Counted from the first letter of the stretch, positions 1 to 8,990 are shown. The stretch: 64,000 bases of DNA from Erythrobacter sp. KY5 (GCF_003264115.1 NZ_CP021912.1:1843001-1907000); one strand, 5' to 3'. Program-made: numbers and translations. Notes: generated from the letters alone by a model not told the origin.

Positions 1-396
1 AACGGGCGCATCGAACTGGCGAAAGCCGCGCAGGACCCAGTCCTGGCGCTTTTCCTTGTCGTCCCGGCCAATGCCCATGGCTTCGAACAACTGGATCGCG
101 CAGCCCACCTGACGGTCGCGGTGAACGCCCTCGAATGGATGGCCCTTGCGAAACTCGCGGCTGTCTGGCTCGCCCGCGAGGATGCGCTCGGTGTTGCCCT
201 TGCGGATGCGGTCCAGCGGTTCGCCGGTGATGACGTGGAAGTGATAGGGCTGGGTGTTCATCGAGGAGGGCGAGCGCATCGCCATCTCCAGCACTTCCTC
301 GATCAGCTCACGCGGAACAGGCTTGTCGAGATAGCCCCGGATCGAACGCCGACCGAGCACCACCTCGTCATACTTCTGGTCAACGTTTCCACCCAA
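1..396 (-). CDS. Nitroreductase family protein (3' end outside window)
   Basis: Reading the minus strand gives an open frame that runs off the window edge. The N-terminus has the arrangement of FMN-dependent nitroreductases: an RRSIRGYLDKPV motif followed by a MRSPSSMNTQPYHF segment that usually contacts FMN. These enzymes reduce nitro compounds or quinones with NAD(P)H. The likely start is TTG at 396, preceded by a GGGAGAGA ribosome-binding sequence; an in-frame stop at 421-423 limits any upstream extension. About 132 residues are visible, so the C-terminal half is missing. The substrate cannot be told. It lies downstream of hemA in the same direction, about 70 nt away. Confidence 0.8.
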   Translation of the reverse strand, partial: MGGNVDQKYDEVVLGRRSIRGYLDKPVPRELIEEVLEMAMRSPSSMNTQPYHFHVITGEPLDRIRKGNTERILAGEPDSREFRKGHPFEGVHRDRQVGCAIQLFEAMGIGRDDKEKRQDWVLRGFRQFDAPV

Positions 397-466
397 CTTG
401 TCTCTCCCGATTCTGTTCAGTCAGGAGAGCTAGCGCAGCAAGCGCGCCGCGCAAAGGACGCTACGT

Positions 467-1687
467 TCAGGCTGCCTGCGCCAGCTCCATTTCAAGCCGG
501 TCCCAGATTTCGACCAGCGCCTCGGTCAGCTCGCTCATCATCTCTTCGGTATGATGCGGGCCGGGGGTGAAGCGCAGGCGTTCCGTGCCGCGCGGCACAG
601 TGGGGAAGTTGATCGGCTGAACATAGACGCCGTATTCGGCAAGCAGGATGTCGCTGATTTTCTTGGCGCGCACCGGATCGCCGACCATCAGCGGGACGAT
701 ATGCGTGACGCTGTCCATCACCGGCAGGCCTGCCTCGGCGAACTTCAGTTTGAGCGTCGCGGCGGCCTGTTGCTGCGCGTTGCGCTCTACATTGGATTTC
801 TTGAGGTGCTTGACCGAAGCGAGCACGCCCGCGACCAGCACCGGCGAAAGCGAGGTCGTGAAGATGAAGCCCGGCGCGTAGGAGCGGATGCAGTCGATCA
901 CGCGCTTGTCAGCGGCGATATAGCCGCCCATCACGCCGAACGCCTTGCCCAGCGTCCCTTCGATGATGTCGATCCGGTCCGCCGCATTGTCGCGTTCCGA
1001 AATGCCGCCGCCATGATCGCCATACATGCCGACCGCGTGAACTTCGTCGATATAGGTCAGCGCGTTGTACTTCTCCGCAAGGTCGCAAATCGCGTGGATC
1101 GGAGCAACGTCGCCGTCCATCGAATAGACGCTTTCGAAAGCGATGACCTTGGGCGTGTCGGCGTCCTCGGCTGCGAGCAGCTGTTCGAGATGGGCGATGT
1201 CGTTGTGACGGAAAACGCGCTTTTCACAGCCCGAATTGCGGATACCGGCGATCATGCTGGCGTGGTTCAGTTCATCGGAAAAGATCACGCAGCCCGGAAG
1301 CAATTTGGCCAGCGTCGAAAGCGTTGCATCGTTCGAAACGTAGCCCGAGGTGAACAGCAGGGCACCGTCCTTGCCGTGAAGCTCTGCCAGTTCCTTTTCA
1401 AGCTCGACATGCAGATGCGTGTTACCGCCGATATTGCGCGTACCGCCCGAGCCCGCGCCGACATCGTGCAGCGCTTCTTCCATAGCGCCGATCACGACAT
1501 CGTGCTGGCCCATGCACAAATAGTCGTTCGAGCACCAAACGGTGATCGGCTTTGGACCGTTATGGCCGTGGAAGCACCGCGCATTGGGATAGGCACCCTT
1601 GTTGCGCATGATGTCGATGAACACGCGGTAGCGACCTTCTTCGTGAAGGCGGTCGATCGCGGAATCGAAAATCTGGTCGTAATTCAC
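467..1687 (-). CDS. hemA: 5-aminolevulinate synthase
   Basis: Condenses glycine and succinyl-CoA to 5-aminolevulinate, the first step of haem and bacteriochlorophyll synthesis by the C4 route used in alphaproteobacteria. It is a PLP enzyme of the alpha-oxoamine synthase family. The frame shows the [11 protein letters not shown] entry motif, the [11 protein letters not shown] glycine loop, the [12 protein letters not shown] segment and EGTLGKAFG, where Lys248 should bind PLP. The start is taken as GTG at 1687 ([11 protein letters not shown]), giving 406 residues, the usual size; the open frame continues about 50 codons upstream but that part looks non-coding. Its product pathway links to the succinyl-CoA made by the propionyl-CoA cluster further along, though this link is only metabolic. 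Confidence 0.95.
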   Translation of the reverse strand: MNYDQIFDSAIDRLHEEGRYRVFIDIMRNKGAYPNARCFHGHNGPKPITVWCSNDYLCMGQHDVVIGAMEEALHDVGAGSGGTRNIGGNTHLHVELEKELAELHGKDGALLFTSGYVSNDATLSTLAKLLPGCVIFSDELNHASMIAGIRNSGCEKRVFRHNDIAHLEQLLAAEDADTPKVIAFESVYSMDGDVAPIHAICDLAEKYNALTYIDEVHAVGMYGDHGGGISERDNAADRIDIIEGTLGKAFGVMGGYIAADKRVIDCIRSYAPGFIFTTSLSPVLVAGVLASVKHLKKSNVERNAQQQAAATLKLKFAEAGLPVMDSVTHIVPLMVGDPVRAKKISDILLAEYGVYVQPINFPTVPRGTERLRFTPGPHHTEEMMSELTEALVEIWDRLEMELAQAA

Positions 1688-1893
1688 TGTCGCTCTGCTC
1701 TTTAGGAGGACTGCGCAAACAGCCCCCGAAGTTTCAGGACGACCCGTTGACCGGGCTCTTGACGTCCAAAACCCAAACACGTGCAGACCATACAACCCCC
1801 CGATGGCCCAAATGTTTCGAGGCCCCCTATGTAGCAATCCTCGCTCACAAGAAAACCGCGATCTTTGCGAGTGATTTGCAGGTAATCATCGGC

Positions 1894-2688
1894 CTAGAAA
1901 GCGCGCAATTCGTCGATCCCGTAAGCGCTAAGGGTGCCAGAGAGCGCTTCGAACTCGCCGAGATCCCCGGTGCTGACGGCAAAACTGGGTGCTGACGAAT
2001 CGAATGCCTGCCCTTGGGTAAGGTGCGCGATCCGCCTGGCGATTCCCTCCGCCCCGTCGACGAAAGTCACGCCGCCGCCAAATTCTTCGCCCAGTTCTTC
2101 GGTCAAGAGCGGGAAGTGGGTGCAGGCGAGAACGACCGTGTCGATCTGGTCCCCGCCGTCCATCGCGCGAAGCGTCTGAACGGCGGATCGGATGGCGTCG
2201 CGATCTATCGGCGCGCCCCGAAGCTTGGCCTCTGCCGCGCGGACCAGTCCGCTCGCGCCATGCCGCAGCAGGCGCTTGTCGGCGGCGAACTCGGCTTCGA
2301 GATTGTCGACATAAGCCTGCCGCACGGTCGCCTGAGTACCCAGCAGGCCGATCGTGCCGGTCTTCGTGATCGCGGAGGCCGGCTTGATCGCGGGTACCGT
2401 TCCCACGATCGGCACTTCGAGCACGTCGCGCACCATGCCCAGAGCGATTGTGGAGGCGGTGTTGCAGGCGATGCAGACGAGGCGCGGCTGATATCGCTCG
2501 CTCATCCGGCCGAGCAGTCCGGCAACGCGGGCCGCAATCTCGGCTTCCGACTTGGTGCCATAAGGCAGACCGTCGAGATCGGCCGCGTAGATGATCGGCG
2601 CATCGGGCAACAGTTTGCGGACAGCGGCATGCACCGTCAGCCCGCCAACGCCGCTGTCGAACAGCAGGATAGGGGAGGATGGGTTCAA
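1894..2688 (-). CDS. murI: Glutamate racemase
   Basis: Interconverts L- and D-glutamate to supply D-Glu for peptidoglycan. The 264-residue length fits the family. Catalytic features are visible: DSGVGGL with Asp11, the first cysteine in ACNTAS (Cys75) and the second in LACTHFPLL (Cys189). The LPYGTKS loop is also typical. It sits about 200 nt upstream of hemA on the same strand and is divergent from plsY. The ~120 bp gap to plsY probably carries promoters for both. Confidence 0.95.
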   Translation of the reverse strand: MNPSSPILLFDSGVGGLTVHAAVRKLLPDAPIIYAADLDGLPYGTKSEAEIAARVAGLLGRMSERYQPRLVCIACNTASTIALGMVRDVLEVPIVGTVPAIKPASAITKTGTIGLLGTQATVRQAYVDNLEAEFAADKRLLRHGASGLVRAAEAKLRGAPIDRDAIRSAVQTLRAMDGGDQIDTVVLACTHFPLLTEELGEEFGGGVTFVDGAEGIARRIAHLTQGQAFDSSAPSFAVSTGDLGEFEALSGTLSAYGIDELRAF

Positions 2689-2811
2689 AATGACGTTTTC
2701 CGTTCGCCCATTAGCGTCGCAATGCTTGCCGACGCGCCGTACTTACTTTTAGAGCAAGGTCAAACCTTGTGGATCATGCGGGCGCTGGGATCGCGGCGCT
2801 GGGAGAACTTT

Positions 2812-3408
2812 GTGGAACCGCTACTTGCTGCCCTGCTTGGGTACCTGTCAGGCTCGATACCTTTCGGACTTTTGCTGACGCGCGCCGCTGGCCTTGGCGA
2901 TGTGCGCAACATCGGTAGCGGCAATATCGGTGCGACCAATGTGCTGCGCACCGGTAACAAGGGGCTGGCCGCAGGAACGCTGTTGCTGGATCTGTTGAAA
3001 GGATTCGCGCCGGTCTTCGCCGCCGGGATGATCTGGGCAGGGGAAACAGGCGAGGTTGCCAAGGCATTCGCCGCGGGCGGCGCCGTGCTGGGCCACTGCT
3101 TCCCGGTCTGGCTCGGCTTCAAGGGCGGAAAAGGCGTTGCGACCAATGCGGGCGTTAGCTTCGGTCTCGCATGGGCGATTGGCGGAGCCTACGCGATCAT
3201 CTGGCTCTCGATGCTGGCGATTTTCCGCATCTCGTCGCTTGCCGGGATGAGCGCGGTGGTCGCCGCCGCTGCCGCTGCGCCTTTGTTCGGATACCCGGAA
3301 TTTTTCCCGGTTCTCGCCGCGATTGCCGGCCTGATCATCTATCTCCACCGCGAAAATATCGGGCGGCTGATGAAGGGTGAAGAACCCAAAATCGGCGGCA
3401 AGAAATGA
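2812..3408 (+). CDS. plsY: Acyl-phosphate:glycerol-3-phosphate acyltransferase
   Basis: Integral membrane enzyme that acylates glycerol-3-phosphate from acyl-phosphate, the first step of phospholipid synthesis. The family signatures are present: GYLSGSIPFG at the N-terminus, the GSGNIGATNVLRT glycine-rich loop, and GHCFPVWLGFKGGKGVAT. Several hydrophobic spans follow and the tail is short and charged. I chose GTG at 2812 because GGGAG lies about 8 nt upstream and the resulting 198 residues match the family; an in-frame ATG at 2776 would add 12 residues. It is followed closely by dprA in the same direction. Confidence 0.93.
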   Translation: MEPLLAALLGYLSGSIPFGLLLTRAAGLGDVRNIGSGNIGATNVLRTGNKGLAAGTLLLDLLKGFAPVFAAGMIWAGETGEVAKAFAAGGAVLGHCFPVWLGFKGGKGVATNAGVSFGLAWAIGGAYAIIWLSMLAIFRISSLAGMSAVVAAAAAAPLFGYPEFFPVLAAIAGLIIYLHRENIGRLMKGEEPKIGGKK

Positions 3409-3424
3409 TGGCGCGGCTCATCTG

Positions 3425-4579
3425 ATGGAGAGCGAAGGGTCGCAGCCGCAGCAGTCCAGGCCGGGGCTCAGCCAGACGGAGGCGTTTGCTCGCATCCGCC
3501 TGCTTCGTTCGCCTAACATCGGGCCGGTAAGCTATCGCCAGCTGCTTGCGCGGTTCGGGACGGCTCAGGAGGCGCTTGAGGCGCTGCCGAACATCACCTT
3601 GCGTGGCAAGACCTCCTATCGGCCCGCGCCGCCCGAACGGATCGAGCGTGAAATCGCCAGCGTGCGCAAGGCGGGCGCGCAGTACCTGTTCCATGACCAG
3701 CCAGACTATCCCGCACTTCTCGGCGAGCTGGAAAGCGCGCCTCCGATCCTGACCTGCCGGGGCCGGCTCGATCTCGCATCGCAGCCCTGCGTCGCAATCG
3801 TGGGCGCACGCAACGCTTCTGCGGCAGCGACCAGGCTGGCGCGCGACTTCAGCAGCGAATTGGCGGATGCCGGCTTTACCGTGGTGAGCGGTCTGGCAAG
3901 AGGGATCGACGGCGCGGCGCACGAAGGGGCGTTTCCGCGAACGATCGGCGTCATCGCGAGCGGGATCGACATCGCCTATCCGCCGCAGCACACCGATTTG
4001 CAGGAGCGTATCGCAAATGAAGGCCTGCTCATTGCCGAACAGCCTCCCGGCACCGAACCGCGCGGGCGCCATTTCCCAAGCCGCAACCGCATCATCGCCG
4101 GGCTCGCTTCGGGAACTCTCGTGGTCGAAGCCGCGCCCAAGTCCGGTACGCTCATCACCGCGCGGCTTGCAGGCGAGGCGGGCAGGGAGGTCATGGCGAT
4201 CCCCGGCTCCCCGCTCGATACTCGCTCGCACGGCTGCAACCAGCTGATCCGCGACGGGGCGGTGCTGGTCTCGACGCCTGAAGAGGTGGCCGAATTGCTC
4301 CAGACCTTCACCGGCGCGCCGCGTTCAACCTATCGGGTTGCGGAAGACATGAGCCGGTTCGACTACGCCGAACTCAGCAAGCTGCAATGGGGCGAAGGTC
4401 TGGCATCCGGCGATGAGAGCGAGGCGATCACTCGCCTGCTCACCACCGCACCCATCGGCGTGGACGAGCTGATCCGCCAATCAGGCGCAAGTGCCGCAGC
4501 GGTTCATATGGCCCTTCTCGAAATGGAGCTCAGCGGCGAAGTCGAGCGCGGGGATGGCGGGGCGGTGCGCCTCACATGA
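3425..4579 (+). CDS. dprA: DNA processing protein DprA (Smf)
   Basis: DprA loads RecA onto incoming single-stranded DNA in natural transformation; many non-competent bacteria also carry it. The order seen is an N-terminal SAM-like helical part (about 20-75), the Rossmann-type DprA domain with VAIVGARNAS, VVSGLARGIDGAAHEGA and IDIAYPPQH, and a C-terminal winged helix (about 330-380) as in the DML1-like region. ATG 3425 gives 384 residues; a GTG at 3377 inside the plsY end is possible but poorly placed. No other competence genes are in the window, so the role in uptake is not shown. Confidence 0.92.
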   Translation: MESEGSQPQQSRPGLSQTEAFARIRLLRSPNIGPVSYRQLLARFGTAQEALEALPNITLRGKTSYRPAPPERIEREIASVRKAGAQYLFHDQPDYPALLGELESAPPILTCRGRLDLASQPCVAIVGARNASAAATRLARDFSSELADAGFTVVSGLARGIDGAAHEGAFPRTIGVIASGIDIAYPPQHTDLQERIANEGLLIAEQPPGTEPRGRHFPSRNRIIAGLASGTLVVEAAPKSGTLITARLAGEAGREVMAIPGSPLDTRSHGCNQLIRDGAVLVSTPEEVAELLQTFTGAPRSTYRVAEDMSRFDYAELSKLQWGEGLASGDESEAITRLLTTAPIGVDELIRQSGASAAAVHMALLEMELSGEVERGDGGAVRLT

Positions 4580-4698
4580 AGTGTGACAGTCGCTTGGCAG
4601 GGCTTGCCGCATTGCGCTTCCAAACCTACTTGACGCGGCCCGAAACCCGACCCCACTCTCGCGCGTACGTACACGTGTAAGGAAATTCGACCTCTCTC

Positions 4699-7275
4699 AT
4701 GCAGCTTGTCATTGTTGAATCGCCCGCCAAGGCGAAAACTATCGAGAAATATCTGGGCTCCGATTTCAAGGTGCTCGCAAGCTACGGTCACGTCCGCGAC
4801 CTGCCGCCCAAGGATGGCAGCGTGCGCCCGGACGAAGACTTCGCCATGGATTGGGAGCTTTACCGCGACAAGCAGAGCCGTTTCAAAGAAATCGCGGATG
4901 CCGCCAAGGGCGCATCGCGCCTCGTGCTCGCGACTGACCCCGACCGCGAGGGCGAGGCGATCAGCTGGCACGTTCAGGAACTCCTGAAGAAGCGCAAGGC
5001 GCTGCCGACCAAGGTAGACCGCGTCACCTTCAACTCGATCACCAAATCTGCCGTTACCGAGGCGATGAAGTCTCCGCGCGAACTCGATCAGCCGCTGATC
5101 GACGCCTATCTGGGACGCCGCGCGCTCGATTATCTGTTCGGCTTTACGCTCTCGCCCGTCCTGTGGCGCAAGCTGCCGGGTGCAAAATCGGCTGGCCGTG
5201 TGCAATCCGTGGCACTACGCCTCATCGTCGACCGCGAGCGTGAGATCGAAGCCTTCAGGCCCGACGAATACTGGTCGGTTCTCGCTCATCTGGAGCAAGA
5301 CGGAACCGCTTTCGATGCGCGTCTTGTGCGCTACAAGGGTGAAAAGCTGGAGAAGCTCTCGCTCGGGGCCGAAGGCATCGCGATGGAAGCGAAAGCCGCC
5401 GTCGAAGGCGGGCGCTTCACGGTCGAGGATGTCGAGAAAAAGCCGCTCAAGCGTAATCCCGCGCCTCCGTTCACCACGTCGACCATGCAGCAGGAGGCCG
5501 CGCGCAAACTCGGCTTTTCCGCCAGCCACACGATGCGGCTTGCCCAGTCGCTTTATGAGGCAGGCGCGATCACTTACATGCGTACCGACGGGGTGCAGAT
5601 GGATCCGGGCGCGATCAACGCCTGCCGCGACGCCATCGGCGAGAAATTCGATGCCGCCTACCTTCCCGAAAAACCGCGCTTTTACAGCACCAAGGCCAAG
5701 AATGCTCAGGAAGCGCACGAAGCGATCCGTCCGACCAATTTCAGCCGCGATCGCGCGGGCAGCGGCGATGAGGCGAAGCTCTATTCGCTGATCTGGAAGC
5801 GCGCCATGGCGAGCCAGATGTCCACCGCACAGCTTGAACGCACGACCGTCACCCTGCGCGATGCCACCGGCCAGCACGAACTTCGCGCCACCGGTCAGGT
5901 CGTCGTATTCCCCGGCTATTTCGCGATCTATCAGGAAGGCCTCGACGATCAGGACGATGACGAGGACGGCATCCTGCCCGTGCTCAAGAAAGGCGATGTG
6001 CCTGCGAAGACCGGAGTGGAGGCTACCCAGCATTTCACGCAGCCACCGCCTCGTTTTTCCGAAGCTTCGTTGGTCAAGCGCCTCGAAGAGCTTGGTATCG
6101 GGCGTCCTTCGACTTACGCCTCGACCATTCAGACTCTACGCGATCGCGATTACGTGCGCATGGAAAAGAACCGGTTTTTCGCTGAGGAATCGGGCCGCCT
6201 GCTGACCGCCTTCCTCGAACGATTCTTCCCGACCTATGTCGCTTACGATTTCACGGCGGGCATGGAAGATGAACTCGACACGGTCTCCGACGGGCGCGAG
6301 GATTACAAGGAATTGCTCGCCAAGTTCTGGGCAGACTTCAAGCCCAAGGCTGACGAGGTCATGGAGAAAATGCCTTCGGAAGTGACCGAAGTGCTCGACG
6401 AATATCTCTCCGATTACCTCTTCCCCCCGCGTGAGGACGGCAAGGATGCACGCTATTGCCCGCTTTGCGATGCCGAAGGGCGTTCGGGTGGCAGGCTCGC
6501 GCTTCGCGGTGGCCGCAATGGCGCTTTCATCGCGTGTGCAAATTACCCCGAGTGCAAGTTCACCCGCGGTTTCGGCCCTCCACGCGAGGACGGAGACGAT
6601 GCGGTGCAGGACGGCGTCATGGGCCAGCACCCCGAAACCGGCGCGGACATCCATCGCAAGTCAGGCCGCTTCGGCCCCTATGTCGAGATGGAAGTCGACG
6701 AGAAAAAACAACGCGCCTCGATCCCCAAGGATGTCGACGATTTCGACCTCGAATGGGCGATCAGGCTGCTTGACCTGCCGCGTATCATCGGTGCCCACCC
6801 AGAAACCGGCAAAGAGATCGAGGCCGCAATCGGTCGCTATGGCCCTTATCTGCGCCACGATGGCAAATATGCCAATCTCAAGACCACGCAGGACGTTTTC
6901 GACACCGGCATGAACGCCGCGGTCATGCTGCTCGCCGAAGCGGCTGAGCGAAAGGGGCGAGGGCGGGCCAAGGCGGAACCGATCAAGACGCTGGGCGAAC
7001 ACCCCACCAGCGGCGGCGAGATTAAGGTCATGCCGGGCCGCTATGGCCCATATGTGACCGATGGCACCACTAACGCGACGATCCCCAAGGATATCAAGCC
7101 CGAAGATATCGAGGCGGCCCAGGCCATCGAACTGATCGACGCGCGCGCGGCTAAGGGCCCTGCCAAGAAGAAAGGCCGCAAGAAAGCTGCGCCGAAGAAG
7201 AAGGCAGCACCCAAGAAAACGGCGGCAAAAAAGGCGCCGGCCAAGAAGAAGGCGGCGGCGAAAACCGACGGCTGA
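4699..7275 (+). CDS. topA: DNA topoisomerase I
   Basis: Type IA topoisomerase that relaxes negative supercoils by single-strand passage. The Toprim domain starts at the N-terminus (VIVESPAKAKT, then TDPDREGEAISWH with the acidic triad). Tyr293 in ITYMRTDGV is the DNA-linking residue. After the core there is one four-cysteine zinc-finger module (CPLC...CANYPEC), then three copies of the short C-terminal repeat with a G-R-YGPY signature. The last ~45 residues are Lys/Ala-rich, a DNA-binding tail common in alphaproteobacteria. At 858 residues it has normal length. It is 120 nt downstream of dprA. Confidence 0.96.
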   Translation: MQLVIVESPAKAKTIEKYLGSDFKVLASYGHVRDLPPKDGSVRPDEDFAMDWELYRDKQSRFKEIADAAKGASRLVLATDPDREGEAISWHVQELLKKRKALPTKVDRVTFNSITKSAVTEAMKSPRELDQPLIDAYLGRRALDYLFGFTLSPVLWRKLPGAKSAGRVQSVALRLIVDREREIEAFRPDEYWSVLAHLEQDGTAFDARLVRYKGEKLEKLSLGAEGIAMEAKAAVEGGRFTVEDVEKKPLKRNPAPPFTTSTMQQEAARKLGFSASHTMRLAQSLYEAGAITYMRTDGVQMDPGAINACRDAIGEKFDAAYLPEKPRFYSTKAKNAQEAHEAIRPTNFSRDRAGSGDEAKLYSLIWKRAMASQMSTAQLERTTVTLRDATGQHELRATGQVVVFPGYFAIYQEGLDDQDDDEDGILPVLKKGDVPAKTGVEATQHFTQPPPRFSEASLVKRLEELGIGRPSTYASTIQTLRDRDYVRMEKNRFFAEESGRLLTAFLERFFPTYVAYDFTAGMEDELDTVSDGREDYKELLAKFWADFKPKADEVMEKMPSEVTEVLDEYLSDYLFPPREDGKDARYCPLCDAEGRSGGRLALRGGRNGAFIACANYPECKFTRGFGPPREDGDDAVQDGVMGQHPETGADIHRKSGRFGPYVEMEVDEKKQRASIPKDVDDFDLEWAIRLLDLPRIIGAHPETGKEIEAAIGRYGPYLRHDGKYANLKTTQDVFDTGMNAAVMLLAEAAERKGRGRAKAEPIKTLGEHPTSGGEIKVMPGRYGPYVTDGTTNATIPKDIKPEDIEAAQAIELIDARAAKGPAKKKGRKKAAPKKKAAPKKTAAKKAPAKKKAAAKTDG

Positions 7276-7291
7276 ATGAGCGGGCCGGTAC

Positions 7292-7329
7292 CAGCGCGGG
7301 TTGCGCAAACATAATCGTCACCCGCGTTG
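7292..7329 (+). terminator. Stem-loop after topA
   Basis: A 10-bp stem (CAGCGCGGGT with ACCCGCGTTG, one G-T pair) with an 18-nt loop lies 16 nt after the topA stop. There is no clear run of T after it, so it may be a weak terminator or a 3' end-protecting structure. Confidence 0.4.
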
Positions 7330-7360
7330 GTAAATCATTTATCATTGCTGCCTATCACGA

Positions 7361-7377
7361 GTCCCTAGACCAGGGAC
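7361..7377 (+). promoter_or_regulatory. Hairpin covering the ribosome-binding site of the 7385 gene
   Basis: GTCCCT and AGGGAC form a perfect 6-bp stem around a 5-nt loop. The 3' arm contains the AGGGA that is the only ribosome-binding sequence for the GTG start at 7385. Folding would hide the site, so translation control is possible. This is inferred from sequence only. Confidence 0.4.
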
Positions 7378-7384
7378 CAATGCC

Positions 7385-7714
7385 GTGATCGAAATCGAAG
7401 TTCAGAACGAGACTCACCAGACTCAGGAACGCCTCCGCTTTGCTGCGGTGCCCCGGATCGGAGAAGGCTTGCGCCTGCGCGAACCCGACGGGATGTGGGC
7501 GAGCTATGACGTGCTCGACGTATGGTACCAGAAAGCCGAATATGGCGACATCTGGATGCCTTATCTGCATGTCTGCATGACGCCCGGTGAAGCCGTGGGC
7601 GGCGATGATGTCGGCAAAAATCAGGAGGCGTTCGATGAGGACGCTTCCCATGACCTGCACGGCGAAGACGCATTCGCTTCGCTCGCACGGGAGGCAGAAC
7701 CATTCAAAATCTGA
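7385..7714 (+). CDS. Conserved-looking hypothetical protein
   Basis: A 109-residue acidic, soluble protein that I do not recognise. The first ~70 residues look like a compact beta-rich domain rich in Tyr and Trp (MWASYDVLDVWYQKAEYGDIW); the last 35 are acidic and probably disordered. There is no signal peptide or membrane span. The GTG start is set by AGGGA ~9 nt upstream, which lies in a small hairpin. The stop codon overlaps a possible CTG start of the following response regulator, so the two are probably co-translated, which suggests a linked role in signalling. Confidence 0.65.
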   Translation: MIEIEVQNETHQTQERLRFAAVPRIGEGLRLREPDGMWASYDVLDVWYQKAEYGDIWMPYLHVCMTPGEAVGGDDVGKNQEAFDEDASHDLHGEDAFASLAREAEPFKI

Positions 7715-7794
7715 TCAAACGCACGACCGGCCCGCACAAGCAGCAGGCAAGGGAAGAGGCCAGAGCGAAAGCCGAGGAAGCGCGCGGGACCAAT

Positions 7795-8334
7795 GTGCCC
7801 GATGGCGAGCCCATCGACACGCCCGAAGACGTGAAGGACCTGATCGACCCGGTCACGGGCAAGCAGACCGGGCAGCAGGGCGACGAAGCCGATGACATCG
7901 ACGCCGTGGTGCGCGCCGCAAAGGCGATGCGCGATGGCGCCGGGCCGGAACAAGCGCAGCGCGCTGCGCAGAAGGTCTGCCTGATCGTCGATGACAGCCG
8001 CGTCATCCGCAAGGTTTCAAGCAAGATCGCCAAGAGCCTAGGCTACGTTCCCGTGGAAGCGCAGGACGGCCTCGAAGCGCTTGCCCGGTGCAAGAAGTCG
8101 ATGCCGCATATCGTGCTGACCGATTGGGACATGCCGGAGATGGACGGACTTGAGTTCGTGAAGAACCTGCGCGCCATCCCCACGCCCAAGGCGCCCGTAG
8201 TGATCTTCTGCACCTCCAAGAACAAGGCCGCAGACGTGCACGCCGGCATCAAGGCAGGCGCGGATGACTACATCGTCAAACCGTTCGACGAGGCCGGATT
8301 GAAGGCAAAGCTGGAGAAGCTGGAGCGAGGGTGA
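7795..8334 (+). CDS. Response regulator with a single receiver domain
   Basis: The C-terminal ~118 residues form a CheY-like receiver: VCLIVDDSRVIRK, the phosphoacceptor Asp110 in VLTDWDMPEMDG (counted from GTG), the Thr/Ser switch region in VIFCTSKN, and the conserved Lys in DYIVKPF. There is no output domain, as in CheY/DivK-type regulators. A charged ~60-residue N-terminal extension of unknown role precedes it. The start is uncertain: GTG 7795 is the conventional choice, but the same reading frame continues coding-like up to a CTG at 7711 overlapping the previous stop, or to an ATT at 7702 preceded by GGGAGG. The cognate kinase is not adjacent. Confidence 0.85.
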   Translation: MPDGEPIDTPEDVKDLIDPVTGKQTGQQGDEADDIDAVVRAAKAMRDGAGPEQAQRAAQKVCLIVDDSRVIRKVSSKIAKSLGYVPVEAQDGLEALARCKKSMPHIVLTDWDMPEMDGLEFVKNLRAIPTPKAPVVIFCTSKNKAADVHAGIKAGADDYIVKPFDEAGLKAKLEKLERG

Positions 8335-8408
8335 GGCCGCGCAATTCGTATTTTCGACCACTGCTTCGAAAAAATCCACGTCACATTTGAGGTGTGCAGG
8401 ATTAGAAA

Positions 8409-8501
8409 ATGGTTACATCACCATTCTGGATAGTTTTCACGTCGGTTTGTCTGCTTGCCGTCAGCGCACGAAGAGTTAAACGGCACCGATGCCAACAATA
8501 G
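8409..8501 (+). CDS. Possible 30-residue hydrophobic microprotein
   Basis: ATG at 8409 with AGGA about 8 nt upstream opens a 30-codon frame: a hydrophobic stretch (FWIVFTSVCLLAV) followed by a basic tail with two Cys/Gln-rich ends. It ends 6 nt before a 10-bp stem-loop. The arrangement resembles small membrane peptides or type I toxin peptides, but the frame is short enough to arise by chance. I recognise no homologue. Confidence 0.22.
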   Translation: MVTSPFWIVFTSVCLLAVSARRVKRHRCQQ

Positions 8502-8507
8502 GTGGCC

Positions 8508-8539
8508 GCTCCCGCAATCCGGATCGTGCTTGCGGGAGC
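8508..8539. terminator. Stem-loop between the response regulator and the small secreted protein
   Basis: GCTCCCGCAA and TTGCGGGAGC form a perfect 10-bp stem with a 12-nt loop, lying in the convergent space between plus-strand genes and the minus-strand gene ending at 8557. Neither side has a long T run. It could end transcripts from both directions. Confidence 0.55.
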
Positions 8540-8556
8540 AGCCCTTCGTTAAATTG

Positions 8557-8787
8557 CTAGGTCCGACACTTTGGATCGTTTTCTCCCGCGCAAGGCGGAT
8601 CGTTTTCGGCTGCCAGGCATGCCATAAGTCGTGCACCTGCAGCATTCTCACATTGCGTGTTTTGCGAGCAAGCAGCCACTTCATCAAAATAAGTCGAGAA
8701 GCAATTTCCAGTCGCCACAGCTGGTGTCGTATGAACAACAATACTTGACGAAACCAGCGTCGCTGCAGCCAACACCTTAAACATCAT
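8557..8787 (-). CDS. Small secreted cysteine-rich protein, unknown
   Basis: A 76-residue protein with a clear signal peptide (MMFKVLAAATLVSSSIVV, cleavage probably after the Ala-Val-Ala near residue 25). The mature part is about 50 residues with six cysteines (GNCFS, AACSQ, QCEN, MACL, PPCAG, KCRT), so three disulfides are likely in the periplasm. A strong AGAGGAG sits just upstream of the double ATG. Base composition upstream is more AT-rich than in neighbouring genes. I recognise no family. It stands alone between convergent genes and era. Confidence 0.65.
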   Translation of the reverse strand: MMFKVLAAATLVSSSIVVHTTPAVATGNCFSTYFDEVAACSQNTQCENAAGARLMACLAAENDPPCAGENDPKCRT

Positions 8788-8990
8788 TTTCTCCTCTTAA
8801 TTGCCTCGAATAAGATTAGTGGCGCTATCCTTTTGAATGCAAATGGAAAAAATTGTAATCTCGTTGGGATGTGCCTAAGGAAAGACAGAGCGAAGAATTT
8901 GCGCGGAAGTCTTGTTCATTTTCACCAAACTGTAATGCCTATCTGCGTTCAGTTTTATGTTCATCTAGCTTTGACGCTATCGTGTTCGCA

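Noticed and set aside
121..1705. Long plus-strand open frames opposite the nitroreductase and hemA
   Set aside because: Antisense shadows; the minus-strand frames hold clear family motifs.
7138..7272. Lys/Ala repeats in the TopA tail as a tandem DNA repeat
   Set aside because: Low-complexity coding for a basic tail; units are not exact and frame is kept.
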